DNA of 64,000 bases from Lichtheimia corymbifera B2541 (GCA_000697475.1 JNEU01000947.1:310001-374000); one strand, 5' to 3'. Positions 1-12,382 are shown, counted from the first letter of the stretch. Made by a program: numbers and translations. The notes: generated by a model not told the origin, from the sequence alone.

Positions 1-1
1 T

Positions 2-409
2 ATGGGTCCTAACAATAACATGGATACTTCAAGGCGTCTTTCACTTCCTGGTGCTTATCATGATGACAACACGAATCTCGCTGGTCGGGATGATGTGGAT
101 TTACAACAACAACAACCAATGCCCATAACAACATCATCATCCACCACCACCACTACTTTTCCTTCACGTATCATCACCAACACCAGTGTACGTAAACGTC
201 GTCCTACCATTGTACGTCGTTCAATCTATAGGAAACGTGCTCCTCCTACCAGTCGACAAAGTATGATGCCTCTTTCGGTTTCGAAACGTTCCTCCACCCT
301 CCTCATCAATACCACCACCACCACTACTGCTGCTGCTGCTACCAGTGGTAGAAACAACATGCCGCTATCACCCAATCATCATCAACAACGACGACGCAAT
401 TCAGTATGA
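2..409 (+). CDS. C-terminal part of an unknown Ser/Thr- and Arg-rich protein (5' end outside window)
   Basis: The reading frame is open from the first bases of the window and stops at TGA 407-409, so this is probably the 3' end of a longer gene; the ATG at position 2 may be internal. The 135 visible residues are low complexity: Asn/Asp-rich at the start, then a Thr run, then a strongly basic stretch (KRRPTIVRRSIYRKR) and a second Thr/Ala run before a basic end (QQRRRNSV). No recognisable domain or membrane segment is visible. The basic patches could be nuclear-localisation signals, which is inference only. The gene converges on the NOT4 homologue, whose stop lies about 250 bp away, across a GA-rich stretch. 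Confidence 0.5.
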   Translation: MGPNNNMDTSRRLSLPGAYHDDNTNLAGRDDVDLQQQQPMPITTSSSTTTTTFPSRIITNTSVRKRRPTIVRRSIYRKRAPPTSRQSMMPLSVSKRSSTLLINTTTTTTAAAATSGRNNMPLSPNHHQQRRRNSV

Positions 410-661
410 TCATTTATAGAGAGAGAGATATTTCACAACACATTTTATTATCCATCAAATCACGTCTATAGCCATGCGTTTTATGTACATTTTCAAGTAT
501 TCCATCAGTTCAATCGAAAAAAAAGAGCCCAGGTTTCATTATGACAAAAAAGAAGAAAAAGAAAAAACGCAAACAATTGAGGGGAGAGGGGGAGAGAGAG
601 AGAGAGAGGGGAGAGAGAGATCACACACTCACGCACACGTATTGGGAAATGATGTCAAATC

Positions 662-3600
662 CTATAATCCTTCACCACCAGCGCCACTGGGAAAAAGACC
701 AGGTGGCAAGTTGCCATTCCGATGTTGCTGCTGTTGCTGTTGTCTGAATTTCATTTCCATTAATGCAGCCAGCGGAGGGGGAGGTCCATGCGGATGATGA
801 GGATGGTGCATTGAAGGATGTGGATGTGGAGGAGGACCGCCATTATTGTTATTACCACCAGGATGCATCATGCCTGGAGGTGGTGGCGGTGGTGGTTGTT
901 CATGTTGTTGTTGTTGTTGTTGACCAAATAGCGGTGGATGATGGTGATGATGTTGTTGTTGCAAATGATGAGGTGGCGGTGGCATCATACCCATAGGCAT
1001 TTCTCCAAAGTTACCAGACATGAATGATGGTGGTGGTGGATGCTGTTGTGGTTGTTGTGGCGGTGGTGGTTGATGTTGGGGATGTTGCTGATGATGGAAT
1101 GACATGGGCGGTGGTGGTGGTGGTTGTCGCATAGATTGATGATGATGATGATCCTGTTGTTGTTGTTGATGCGGAGATAAGAACATATCAAAAGGTGGTT
1201 TGTTCATCATATCTTGATGTGCAGGTGGTGTTGACAAGGGTGCATCGAAACCAGGTCGTTCCATTGGAAATCGCGTATGCTCTGCAGATGCTTGTGGTTG
1301 TGCTCCCAAGATTTGCAAAATAGCATTTTGTGATTCTGTCATATCTCTCCTCTCATTCACAGCTGCTGCTGGTCCAGGGCTACCATTGCTCATTCTTACT
1401 GACATGATTGCTGGATCTTGGAAAGGCATTGATCCGGGTTCTATACACACACAAATGAATACCTTACCATCATCCATCCTTTTTCCTTTTACTTACCTTT
1501 GTAATGTTGTCCATTCATGAGATGAGGTGTCGATGCAGCTGCCTTTCGCAAAAACTCGCCGAAAAAGTTTTGTGCTTCTTGCTTCACATCAGAGTCCTTG
1601 CCAACATTTTCCTTTTCTTTCTCCTCTTCTTCTTCAGGATAAGCATCAGGTTTGTGGACTGCTGAGCTGTTGGTCAATGTTGACAGAATCTTGTCATGCT
1701 GTTGCTGTTGTTGATCCGAATCATGCTGTAATACAGGTGTGTTGCTACTCAAATCGGATGGACGACGATGATGGAAAGGATCTTCTATTTCTGGGGTATG
1801 GGGCTTGTGTGAAGGATCCTCATCACGCATAGGACTGAAGCTGATATTCACATTAGGTAACAAGGCTCGTAGATCATCTTGCATCGATCGAACAGGGTCC
1901 TCCCTATGCTCTGCCATCGATGGTGGTGGTGGTAGTCCGTTAGGATGCTGTTGTTGTTGTTGCTGATGCATACTCAATCTTTGCATATTGTTTTCCAAAT
2001 GCATCATGTCGTGATGATGATTCTCCATGGGTGATTGTTGTTGTTGTTGTTGTGGAGGTTGTTGTGGATGATGTTGAGGACCCATTGGACCAAGACCCGG
2101 TGGCATATTCATGAAATCAGGATGACGATGAGGATGATGGGGTGGAGGTGGAGGTTGATGATGGTGATGAGGTGGTGGAGGTTGACGTAACATAGGTTGC
2201 GGTAAACCAAACATGCCTGGTGGCGGAGGTGGAGTGTTGCCATGGAAATCAAACAGAGAAGGTGGTGGAGGTGGAGGTGGTCTTCCAAATCCTGGGAATA
2301 AACCTGATGCTTCCAACATTTGTTGAGAATGCTGTAAACGACGGGCAGCTGCAGGATCTTGGCCATTAAATGGATCAAAGTGATGCGATTGCCATTCAGG
2401 TGGTCCACTAAATCCAGGAGGCGGTCCATGAGCACGTCCACTGCCATGTTGTTCCATTGGCATTCGCAAATCATCCAATAATGTAGGAGATGGCCCATGC
2501 TGTTGTTGATGAATCGTATGGAAATGCACGTGATCCAATTGCTCATCCAACAGTGGTGGTCGTTCTGGCGACGGCTGAATCATTCCTTGATCAAGAGCTC
2601 CCAAGGGTGATGTACCTCCCAACTCGTCTTGTTGTACCTTTTCAGATCGTGTAATATGGTCATACAAACGTCCTTCATCATCCTCGGATGCCAAATCAGC
2701 CTTGAGACTCGATAAACCACCTTCATCATCCAAGCTACCATGTTCATCTTGCTGGTTCACGTCATCCACCATCACATCACCAAGTACGTAACTGGTAAAT
2801 GATGGCTGGGCTTGTACACTGAATTCAGGGGATGGTGGTGACACCTTTGCACTTGCAGACTCCACGTATTCTTCCTCCACATGATCCAATTGCTCATCCA
2901 CCACAACCTCGTCTTCCTCGGGTTTGGCTTCAGGCTTCTGCAAGGATACAGCAGGCTGTTGTTGCTCATCATGACGAATCTCTTCCTGATCCTCTTCTTT
3001 TTTGAGCTCAACATTCTCATCCTTCTGATCCTTCAATGGTTGTTGTTGTTGCTGATCACGAGACTCTTGAACAGGTTCAGCCATAACCACATCTTCTTCC
3101 TTGGGTTGTACATTATCCACTTGCTCTGGTTTGACAACATTTTCTGAAACTGGTTCCTCCTTTGGCTTCACAGGTGTAGCGGCAGGTTGTTTCTTTTGCT
3201 TTTGTTTCTGTTGCTGTTCCTTTGGTTGTGGTTGTGGTTGTTCCTTTGGCTGTTGTTGTGGAGTTTCAGTAGACTTGGTTGGTGCAATAACAACGGGAGT
3301 GGGCTTAGGTACTGGTTGCCATGCTGATTCACCGCTACGTCGCAATTGGGTAGATAATGCACTTGTACCACCACCACCTGTGACAGGTGCCTTGCCCTTG
3401 ATATTGTTGCTACCACCAGCAACAGGTGCCTTTGTCCCATTGGTATTGTTCTTTAAACCTTCTTCAAACTCTTCCAATCGTACCATCTTGGATTTCAGCT
3501 TCTTTTCCTTTTTGCGTGGGATTGTCGGAGAGTGCTTGGGCTTTTGTGGTGCACTAAGTGCGTCTGACAAAGAAGGACCAAAGTTGACAGGTGTCGTAAT

Positions 3601-5093
3601 AGTGCTGTTTTCAAGACTCGATGCCATCGATCCGGTACCTGTACTCGTGCCAGTGGTACCTTTGCCCCATGCTGCAGCTGCAGGAAGTGCTGGTTTCTTT
3701 TCAATTGCAATAGGTTTGGTTGCCTTTTCAGATGCACTCTTGGCTGGTTCAGGGGCATGTGTTTGTTTTCTTTGTTTTGGTGATGGCACTACAGGTGCTG
3801 GTGTTGATTCAAGTGGTCGTTGTTGCACTGATACAGACTCTTCTTCCTTATTAGCAGGTGTCTCTGTCGACGATGAAGATGGTTGTTGTTCATCCACAAT
3901 AGGCGCAGGAGGTGGTGGTGGAGGCACAACTTTTGGTATAGGCGCCCATGCAGATTTCTTTGGAGGTGAAGCAGGTTCCACAGCCATTTGAGAAGTGGAG
4001 GTAGAAGATGAGGATTCACCCAATGCAGCACGAGTGGTTGTAGAAGGCTTGGCTTGAGCAGGCGCAGGTCGTTTGCTAGGCACCGTGGAAGTTGTAGATG
4101 ATCCACTAGGATGAGGTTTACTAAAATAGAACTCGGGTTAGTTATAGAAAGTAAAAAAGGGATAAAAGACCATCCACATACCCAATGCTATCCTTGGTGT
4201 AACTGTCAACATCTTCCCCTGGCTCGTGTAAATACATGCAATTGGGATTGGGACATGCCATATGCCTCAAGTAGTAGGTGCAATACTTTGTGGTGCCATA
4301 CGATGCTCTAATATCCAACAACCTATTAATGACAAGCTGCTCAATCGCATTCATTTCACCTTTTACCATACCTGAGCGATCGACCATCAAAAGTTGAGCC
4401 ATTGATACCCGCAATAGCCTTGGCAGCGTCATCTTTACGTTGATAGGTGATATATATGCCAACTGAGGATGTTTGACTGCCATTGCTGGATGACGACTGA
4501 TGTGTAGTGGTGCGTTTGCTTACAACAAGCTTTGCAATCTTGCCATACTTTTTGAAGAGCTCGTTCTATAATTACATAATTAATAAACGGATCCCTTGAC
4601 ACACACACACACACACACACATCCATCTCCTCAATCGAGAGAATCCCCTTTTTATCTCTTACCTCTGCATTAGCATGCTTGGAGCTTAGACCAAGAACAT
4701 AGACAAGATTCTTTTGGACCACTCTGACATTGGACAAGTGCTTTCTGCTCGAATCCTTCATATCCTTATGTTGTCGTTCCTTTTCCTTCTTTTCCTTCTG
4801 GAACCGTACAATCTCGTCCTTGCTGACAGGAATAAACTGCACGATCTGATCCGTATAGGTGCGTCGACAGGCTGGACATCTCCCGTTCAAATTTGACTTG
4901 ATGTGATGCCAACAGAAACGACAAATCTAATATGTTGCCATCCGTGATGAGACGTCTACTCTTGTTTCTTTTGGGTCCCTATTCAAAGCTAGTTTACCTG
5001 GTAGCCACAAGGACAAGGGCGAAAGTTGCGATCGGCTATGTCGAATTCCTCCATGCAAAGAGGGCAATCCAGATCCTCGTCGTCCGAAACCAT
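662..5093 (-). CDS. NOT4: CCR4-NOT complex subunit 4-like RING E3 ubiquitin ligase, unusually long
   Basis: Six exons: 5093-4998, 4926-4663, 4565-4372, 4307-4182, 4120-1497 and 1440-662, all in frame, giving 1360 aa. The N-terminus has a C4C4 RING (Cys 10, 13, 27, 29, 34, 37, 49, 52), a short coiled linker, an RRM (about residues 105-190, LVYVLGLSSKHANAE to DGRSLRASYGTTKYC) and a CCCH-like finger (C-x8-C-x4-C-x3-H), the diagnostic Not4 order. In this family the RING recruits Ubc4/UbcH5-type E2s and the protein links CCR4-NOT to cotranslational quality control. After residue about 230 come some 1,100 residues of Pro/Gln/His/Met-rich and acidic low-complexity sequence in one 2.6-kb exon and the last exon. 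Yeast and human proteins are about 590-710 aa, so the tail is the oddity. Intron 2 carries a CA microsatellite. The start is the first ATG ahead of the RING. Confidence 0.93.
4599..4620. repeat. (CA)n microsatellite in NOT4 intron 2
   Basis: About eleven perfect CA/AC dinucleotides (TG on the coding strand) lie inside the intron between NOT4 exons 2 and 3. Likely polymorphic; no coding effect expected. Confidence 0.9.
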
Positions 5094-5774
5094 GGTTGCG
5101 TCAAGATGATAAAGAGACGTTCACGACGGACTTGTGTGTGTAAGAATGAGAGAGAGTGTGGAGAAAGGAAAGACAAAGAAAAAGATAGCGTAAACAAGAA
5201 AAGTGTAAGAGTACGCAATAAAGTGAAGCGGGTGTGTTTGTGTGTAGTGTGTATATGTGTGCGTGAGAGAGAGAGTAAGAGAGTGAGAGTGAGTGAAAGA
5301 AAGAAAGAAAGGATTGTTTGACTGGTGGGAAGTGATGTTGAACCAGCTCTTTCGGACTGTCAAAGCAGTTCTGTATGTGTGTGCGTGCGTGGTTTTGGTT
5401 GCCCCTGTGCGAGCGTGTATTGGTTACCTGAGTGTCCCTTTTGTCAATTCCACACCTTCCTTCACAATCAATGTTTCATGTAATGCAAAAGCTTCATTAT
5501 ATTGTATCAAGTCACAAAAAGACATATGCAAAGCGAGCGTGTGCGTGTGAAAGCGAAAATGGTGAATATATATATAAATGCTAATGACTCGCTGGGAGGA
5601 GGCCAAAAAAGAAAAAGAGGGTAAAGCAAAGCGAAGGAAAAAAAAGACAGACAGTATTGTCGATGGTCTCTCTATAAGCAAAAAAGAAGCGGGCATGATG
5701 CAGGTAATTTGTTGTTGTAGGGGATGAGGAGGCGTGAGGCGTGAGGAGTGTGTGTGTGTGAGAGAGAGCGATTT
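5094..5774. other. Intergenic region upstream of NOT4 and downstream of the CorA-type gene
   Basis: Holds the NOT4 promoter and 5' leader and the 3' end of the CorA-type gene. The first ~250 bp are GA/GT-rich on the + strand (CT/CA-rich on the coding strand, typical of fungal 5' leaders). Several short ORFs here are low-complexity by-products and no gene is supported. Confidence 0.6.
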
Positions 5775-8023
5775 CTATACAATATTGTAATACCGCATCA
5801 GCATTGTTGAACAGATACAGAAAAAGAGAATTGACGACATGATGCAAAGAAACCAAGTCAAATCCTCCTATTGGTTCATTATCCAAGTTAATATACACGC
5901 ATATAATCACATGGAGATAAATCACCCTCTTACCTGAAATTGTCCAGGCACTTGGACATTCATTCCCCAAAGGCCGGTGACAAGATTCATGGGTATAAGG
6001 ACACTACCGAGCGCTGTCAACTTTGAAAGGACGTCGTTGATTTCATTGTTGGTCTGCGTCATTTCAATAGAAATTTGTGCAAGGTAATTCGAGTGTGAGC
6101 GTGACGAGATTTTTTCGTAATGATTCAACGACTGCAGCATGGTAATGATGTGATCTACCATCGGGGTTAGCACATGCAAGCTATGCGTGTTACCCACGCC
6201 AATATGAGTTTTTACCTTGGACATCACCGAGATACAATGCAACTTCACTTGAGAGTGCCGGACGCGTTCCACCATCCATGGCTTGAGTCTCACCGCGCTT
6301 CACCAACGTCTTGATCACATCAGCCTTGGATACCAGTAATCTCAAAAGACCCATCATCCTCTTGCGACAATATCCAATGCGCCGTAACATATCCGATTGC
6401 TCCGATTCCTTGAGGATCAACACAAGTTCATCGATGGAATCAACTTCAAATTCAATCGTACGTATCAATGGTGCAAACGAGTCAGTAATGTCGTCAAGAA
6501 TTGCATAGCAAATCCAATCTATATAAGGTGATGAGTATGTCGATTCTTGATCGTTTTGTTGTCTCTGTTTCTTTAATACCTGGCGTCACATGGATATAAT
6601 CTTTGAGCTGTTTAATGCGTTTGCGCACACTATATGGATGAGGCGTTGGCCTGAAATGAAACTAGATTGTGCGTAAGAGTGCCGTCAGCCAACAAATTTC
6701 TTGATGGACGCATGATGCAACAGCCAAAACACAGCAACCAGCCCAAGTCGAAAGCATCCCTTCTCCTCACGCGACACCATGTGCGTATCCTTTTTTAGAT
6801 TCATCACAGATGCTGCTGCTGCTGCTGGGGCCATACAAATACACATGCATGTGCAATCAGAAGAAAAAAAAAACTTACCGTCAATACGCCTTCTTTTAGA
6901 ATGATAATATACACGTCCAATGGTTGCAGGTAGCTGACGGAATATGGGTCTTGATCGAAACTGCGGAAGCAAATAAAGTAATAATTCTTAAACACCTCGC
7001 ATTTTTCTCTAGGCTCTTCCATGGTGATGTCTTCAATTGTGAGTGGATGGATATGGAAAATCTATAAAGATAAGTATCATCATGTAAGTTCATGCATGAT
7101 CATGCAAACGATACGCTCCCTTTCTATTTACCTTTCCAAGTGCTTTCATTTCAGCGTCGGTTGGAGAGAGAATGTCGATCCAAAAGCAACCCTTTTTCAT
7201 CATGGTCGCCAGACGCTCACCATGCGATGGAATTTCACTCAATGATCGAGCATGGATACTGGATGGTTCGGATGGCGAATAATAGGTGATGCGATAGCTT
7301 GTATCATGATCTTCTGGATACTATATAAATATATAAATAAAGGATCATTCAACGCGCATTTTAAAAATATACCTTGAGTCGGTCGCCATAGTAACCATTA
7401 AGCTTCCTTGACATGTTGGAAAGGCGTCTACGTCTAGGTTGGTCTTTGGTGCGTTGTTCTTCTCGGATGAATTCTTCCAGTGCATCAAAATCGATTCCAC
7501 TGCTATTCTTTTCATCTGCATTGGGAAAGCATACATCTTCCTCAATAGAATCCCGGCGGGACCCCGCGGTATCCACATCCGAATTGTAAATGTTCATAAG
7601 TCCATCTGGTTTGCCATTGGTGCTGTTGGTATTGAGGGTGGTGCCTGTTGTGGGTGTGGTGGTGTTGCTATCATATCCCATGTCGATCAAAACATTGGCG
7701 GCATTGGCAGTGAAGTAAGAATCGGCGGTGGTGGTGGTAGGTGGGGGTGTCTGCAGATCAACATGATCAGACTTGAATATCGACCCCTTGCCTAGTTCAA
7801 ACAATAACTCACTCACCTGTGGTTGGGGAATAGCTGAATAACGAGAATTACGGGATCGATGGAAAAACATGTTGAGCGGTTGAAATGGAGACGACGATGG
7901 GGCTGTGGTGGTGGGATGCACTGCTGAATCGCCAGGTGCTGTCATGGGTTGCTGCTGCGACATTGGCCTACTAGCGTTGACTCGGGTCTTGTTATTGCGT
8001 CTCTTTGATTTAGCCATTGGCAT
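5775..8023 (-). CDS. CorA/Alr1-Mnr2-type magnesium transporter
   Basis: Seven exons: 8023-7373, 7320-7132, 7061-6879, 6661-6580, 6518-6216, 6154-5934 and 5867-5775, giving 573 aa. The signature is the GMN motif (residues 533-535, GLWGMNVQVPGQ) at the end of TM1, followed by TM2 (about 548-567). A conserved upstream core (IHPLTIEDI, EPREKCEVFKNYYF) matches the fungal Alr/Mnr2 branch. These proteins form pentameric Mg2+ channels in the plasma or vacuolar membrane. The N-terminal ~210 residues are Ser/Thr-rich, low complexity and probably cytosolic. The chain stops only about six residues after TM2. Intron 3 is long for this window (217 nt) and contains a CAG run. A second in-frame ATG lies two codons downstream (8017). 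Plasma-membrane or vacuolar location cannot be decided from sequence. Confidence 0.92.
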
Positions 8024-9295
8024 CTCTTCAAGTTGGAGGGGGTGTTGCTGAAAGGGAGGAAAGGGTATATAGAACGACGAGCGAACGTTTACAGAAAAGG
8101 AGAGGAGTAAAAAAGAGAGAGAGAAGAAGAAGAAGAAAGAGGAAGCCAAGTAGTGGTGGTGATATTATTACAAAACGTCGACCAAAAATATCTGCAAAAT
8201 GGTTCAAAGACAGATGTGTGGGCGCTTCCGTATGTGTAAAATGTGGGGTTAATATGAACACAATTGCCTCCTTGTCCTCATCATCCTATACTTTTTACGA
8301 AGATGTATATCATTATTCTTTTTCTGCTATCACAAGTAAATGTAGGAACCTCATCACGAGAGACCCTGGCACCCATGCCCCCATCCACATGGTACAAGTG
8401 ACCCCATATATCGATTGTTATCTCCTTTATGGTAGTACAACATTGTTTGCCTCTTTGTTCAACATGTTACCAAGGCGTCAACCTATCCCAGACCCATTCT
8501 GTGTCACGTTACTTTATATTCTCTTCTCCACCTCCGGCATGACCAACAGTAAACAGATCTGCACATTCTGCTTGACACATTATCAATATATACTTTGTTG
8601 ATGCATCCAGTTTTAGCTTTCTTCTTATGCCGTTTAGGCGTGCTCTATAAAAAGATAGAATAGGAGAAAGCGGCAATGTAAATGTACGTGGCTGCATAGA
8701 GAATGCACATCTTTGAGCCTTTTCTTACATCTTTTTGACGTAACAGACAGTGCTGCCGATTACTAGCGTATGCTCCTGACTACTCCCTTAAAGCAGAAAT
8801 GCCTCGTTCGCATCCACTATCTCGCATACACACACAATCTGTATCAAGATCTCTCTTTCTCTCTCCTGTGTTTACAAAGCAAACGAGGCAACCATGTCAA
8901 ATCACGTGTTGCTCGCATAAACAACGCATGCTTGTTTTTGCCGACAGCCCCAACATCCCAACAACATTGCCGATAAATGTAAGTACATACCACCATTATG
9001 GATACATTCATACTGTCGTTTTCTTATCCGCCATTAGGTGGCCGTGTTAATATGAGTGAAAAGCAATCGACCATTCCGAAGGTCAGCCGAAAGCCGATGC
9101 GATGAGGTATGTAGACGATGGATATCGATTGATTACGTCCCCATGCATGGTTCAGGTACCCATTCGAACAAGCCCGTAAACAGCAACCATCCCACCAGTT
9201 AATGCATAAACATAGATCTATTGTCGAAAATCAAAAGTAGGCAAGGTAGAAAATGTCGAATTGGGAGTGCTGTCAATGATGATGATATATAGATT
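8024..9295. other. Gene-free intergenic stretch
   Basis: About 1.3 kb between the start of the CorA-type gene and the stop of mS41. The first ~150 bp are AG-rich on the + strand (CT-rich leader on the coding strand). ORFs in both directions are short, lack splice-supported extension and resemble nothing I recognise. No RNA gene is evident. Confidence 0.55.
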
Positions 9296-9785
9296 CTACT
9301 TTTTCTTCTTGGATTCACTGATGGACGTCAGGTCCCGTCCTTGACGATACATCTCACGCCATGACAAAATGTACCTGTATCATCATCATATGAGGATCAT
9401 CTCGATACGATTGTAATGCCAACCACTACTATTACTTACTTGCGTTGACGAGTTGGGATACCGAAATCATTTCGCATTGTACGGCTATCTGTAGTGAACA
9501 AGCTCTCCCAGGTCTATTTTCATATGGTTAGCATCCATAGCTCCCTTATGTATCAACCACGTGACCCTACCTCAAATTTGCTGGCATGTTCGTCGCAACC
9601 TCGACCGATCGCTGTGAGGAAATCAGCAGGCTCCTTAATGGCACCTAACAGCATCGCCTGTCAATAAAACAGCTGAATCGTATCGAGAGTGTCAACCCAC
9701 CTCTTGGCTTTGGGATATTGCTGGCAGCCGTGTGGGCGCATCGTGCACCTCGAGTAATAGAAGATCTCAATGCAGCGGTCAACAT
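9296..9785 (-). CDS. FYV4: Mitochondrial small-subunit ribosomal protein mS41 (FYV4/IGR-motif family)
   Basis: Four exons: 9785-9701, 9644-9571, 9513-9440 and 9374-9296, giving 103 aa. The N-terminus (MLTAALRSSITRGARCAHT) is a classic amphipathic, Arg-containing mitochondrial presequence. It is followed by IPKPRG and the IGR domain: PADFLTAIGRGCDEHASKFE, TWESLFT, GIPTRQRKYILSWREMYRQG. The IGR motif sits at residues 41-43. The family is the mitoribosomal small-subunit protein mS41 (yeast Fyv4, about 130 aa). The chain ends in a Lys run. The start was chosen because it gives the presequence and a phase-compatible exon 1. It is transcribed divergently from UBC7. Confidence 0.9.
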
Positions 9786-10467
9786 TATTGTGTTTAGAGG
9801 AGGAAAAGCAAAAATCCGTGACAACCGCTGGGCCAATAAAAGAGCCGGGCCATTGAAGCCAACAGTGTTACACATCACGTTGATAGTTATCCCAGTGTAA
9901 AGAACATAGTATTTGTGATGCGGATGAAAAGATACGATTATAATACATTCATAGCTGCGTGGGTGGTGCAGGTGTGGAGTAACAATCAAAGAGGGTGTGG
10001 TTGCATGGGAAGATGCAAACAACAAAGAGACCTTGTTGCAGGCCAACCATGAAAAAAATGAAAGTTGGATCACAATGAAAGGCCAAACATGTTACTGATA
10101 TGAGTATATGGCTCCATCCACCATGGTGCACTTACATCAATATGGGTTTTGGAGGTGTTAGCAATCAAAGGGTGATACGGATAAGTGCATGGTGGGAAAG
10201 AATGCTCAAGCCTTTTGATCCCTTCACTACTATGTAGGATAAGGCAAAATATTTCATGGATTCTCTACAGCTTCTTCGACACCAACATGACGTTTATGGA
10301 TATTAGTTATGACAAAAAGTCCATGGTGATGACACGTGTCGTGTATGGCAACAGCAAGGATAGTTACCCAGTGAGAGGCGGTTTACTTAACAGGCAGCAT
10401 CCGCTCGCTGAGGACGACTCACTATTTCCACCTCCTTCCCTCTCTACCCATTTCGTAAACCTCCCCA
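9786..10467. promoter_or_regulatory. Divergent intergenic region between mS41 and UBC7
   Basis: About 680 bp separates the two divergent start codons and must hold both promoters. A long + strand ORF (10185-10667) overlaps UBC7 exons 1-2 in another frame and is a shadow. I cannot assign specific transcription-factor sites. Confidence 0.5.
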
Positions 10468-11286
10468 ATGTATGCCAACCGATCTACAGGCTCTACTGCT
10501 CTCAAGCGCCTCATGACAGAGTATCGAGGTATGCAAGCACGTGTGTGATGACAATACTATACTCATTTATTATGGCATGGGGTATAGAGTTGACAATGAA
10601 TCCACCTGAAGGCATTACTGCAGGTAACGGTTATACACGTCGATACCTCTTCAAACGACAAGTCTAACAGATATGATGGATATATAGGCCCGATTGACGA
10701 GAACAACTTTTTCGAGTGGGAGGCTCTTATTGCGTATGTTATCTATTATGAACCTAAACGCGGGCAGGTGCTGATCCAATATGATGTTGCAGAGGACCCG
10801 AGGGCACGCCATTTGAAGGAGGTCTATTTCCCGCAACATTGACTTTTCCCAAGGATTATCCATTGAGTCCACCTACTATGCGCTTTACATGTGATTTCTT
10901 CCATCCCAATGTCTATGCCAATGGCACGGTGTGTATCTCTATCCTCCACCCTCCAGGCGATGATCCCAACATGTATGAAAGCAGTTCCGAACGTTGGAGT
11001 CCCGTACAAAGTGTCGAAAAGATCCTTCTCAGTGTTGTAAGCATGTTGGCAGGTGAGTATCAGTACAATCAAATAACATGGGCTCGAGATTAATTATCTT
11101 GCTCTCTCTAGAACCCAACGATGAGAGTGGTGCGAATGTGGATGCTTGCGTAAGTGGGATATCATGAACACAAGGGATGTGTATCATCTGATGATGGCTT
11201 TATTGGATTAGAAAATCTGGCGCACTGATCGAGAGCGATACAACGAGATTGTTCGTGAAAATGCACGCAAGACATTGGGACTTTGA
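10468..11286 (+). CDS. UBC7: Ubiquitin-conjugating enzyme E2 of the Ubc7/UBE2G2 type
   Basis: Six exons: 10468-10528, 10588-10623, 10688-10733, 10793-11052, 11112-11149 and 11212-11286, giving 171 aa. It follows the human UBE2G2 sequence closely: [44 protein letters not shown] (85-87), catalytic Cys95 (GTVCISIL). The acidic insertion after the catalytic Cys ([19 protein letters not shown]) is diagnostic for the Ubc7/Cdc34 class. The C-terminus is [13 protein letters not shown]...ARKTLGL. The family is the ER-associated-degradation E2 that works with Cue1-type anchors and Hrd1/Doa10 ligases. The start is slightly uncertain: [14 protein letters not shown] is the in-frame ATG, a few residues longer than the human N-terminus. 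Confidence 0.95.
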
Positions 11287-12051
11287 ACAGGCAACTCTCT
11301 TGGATGAACCAATTTGTAAACGCATCAATTCCTATCCTTTCATATCTCAGAGGGCTGTCTCTCCTTTCACATTGGTAGTTGATTCCATCATCCGTCGCCA
11401 ATATATGTCAAGCGCATCTTTTGTTTTATCATTGAAATATATCCTTCACCAACTTCATCATCAAAGATTAATATGTTATATTGAAGCCTATACTCGATAC
11501 GGTGATACTGGTTAGAGCATTGGGGTGTATACATGGATGGGCTTTGAAGGTGTCAGGGATCGAAGATTCATATGATGGAAGAAAGGGACGTGTATGATGG
11601 GCGAGGGCATGTCTGTTATTACAAGGGATGAAAACTGTTTGGGGGGGGGTGCATGGACTATCGTAGTTTAATGGTGACATGTCTTGGTGTGATTGATTGT
11701 CGATGTATAAATCAGGATCTGGAGATAAATAAGGTGGCAATAGTCATCATCATCATCATCAAACAATGACCTCCATAGACTATCACAAATCACTTGCTGC
11801 GATCAAATTACATGAGATAAGACATTATAGTCGTGCGTACAAGATAAGTCGCATGTTGTCAATCACGTGATTTTATATTAGCCAAGCTCTCGCCTATTAC
11901 ACTTATAGATTATGGGACAATTTTTTCTGTTGGATGGGTATCGAAGCTATTGCGAGAAATGCAACTACTATTTTTTATGATTCGTTGGCATGAAAGTGTA
12001 CAGAGGGTAAATGACATGGCAGGGATGGATAATAATGAATGATGGCTGTAA
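11287..12051. other. Intergenic stretch between UBC7 and PET117 (convergent 3' ends)
   Basis: About 760 bp between two convergent stop codons. It contains a run of nine G at about 11641 and a short CAT repeat at 11743-11760. No coding potential with splice support was seen. Confidence 0.55.
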
Positions 12052-12382
12052 TTAATCGTCTTCGGACGCAGGTTCACTAGATGGTAGTTTGGATACTGTT
12101 TGTGTTTTCAATAGTTCCTGATGTAATGCCTGTTGCTCCTCAAGCTCTCGCATGTTTTCTTCACGTTGTTGTAACTTTCGTCGGCGTTCATCATCTTTTT
12201 CCAATCCCTGACGCATAAGCTATAAACATACACACATAAACATTACCCAACTGGATACGCTTATATATATAGTAAAGTTGACGTACGTCTTTTTCAAAGC
12301 GCTGAAGGTAATGCACACCGTAAATGGTACCACAGCAGAGGACGATGGAGGCACCCAATGTGAGTTTGGCTTTAGTTGACAT
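12052..12382 (-). CDS. PET117: PET117-like cytochrome c oxidase assembly protein
   Basis: Two exons, 12382-12287 and 12219-12052, giving 87 aa. The N-terminus MSTKAKLTLGASIVLCCGT is very close in pattern to yeast Pet117 (a basic start, then KLTLGAS and one hydrophobic segment, residues about 7-24). It continues with a charged, helical, Glu/Arg/Gln-rich tail (QGLEKDDERRRKLQQREENM) and ends SEPASEDD. Pet117 is an inner-mitochondrial-membrane factor linking haem a synthesis to COX assembly. Length and hydropathy match the family. The divergent partner is the hypothetical gene at 12757. Confidence 0.88.

Noticed and set aside
3101..3991. 296-codon + strand ORF opposite NOT4
   Set aside because: Gly/Cys/Ser-rich translation is the antisense of Pro/Gln/Thr codons of the NOT4 tail; no domain.
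7361..8149. In-frame upstream extension of the Mg2+ transporter that looks like a signal peptide (SSFFFFFSLSFLLLSFS)
   Set aside because: It is translation of the CT-rich 5' leader; the family has no signal peptide and its N-terminus is cytosolic.
8017..8601. 194-codon + strand ORF
   Set aside because: Starts antisense to the CorA-type gene and runs through its AG-rich promoter; low-complexity Arg/Lys, no splice partners.
10185..10667. 160-codon + strand ORF before and across UBC7 exons 1-2
   Set aside because: Different frame from the confirmed UBC7 exons; no family resemblance.
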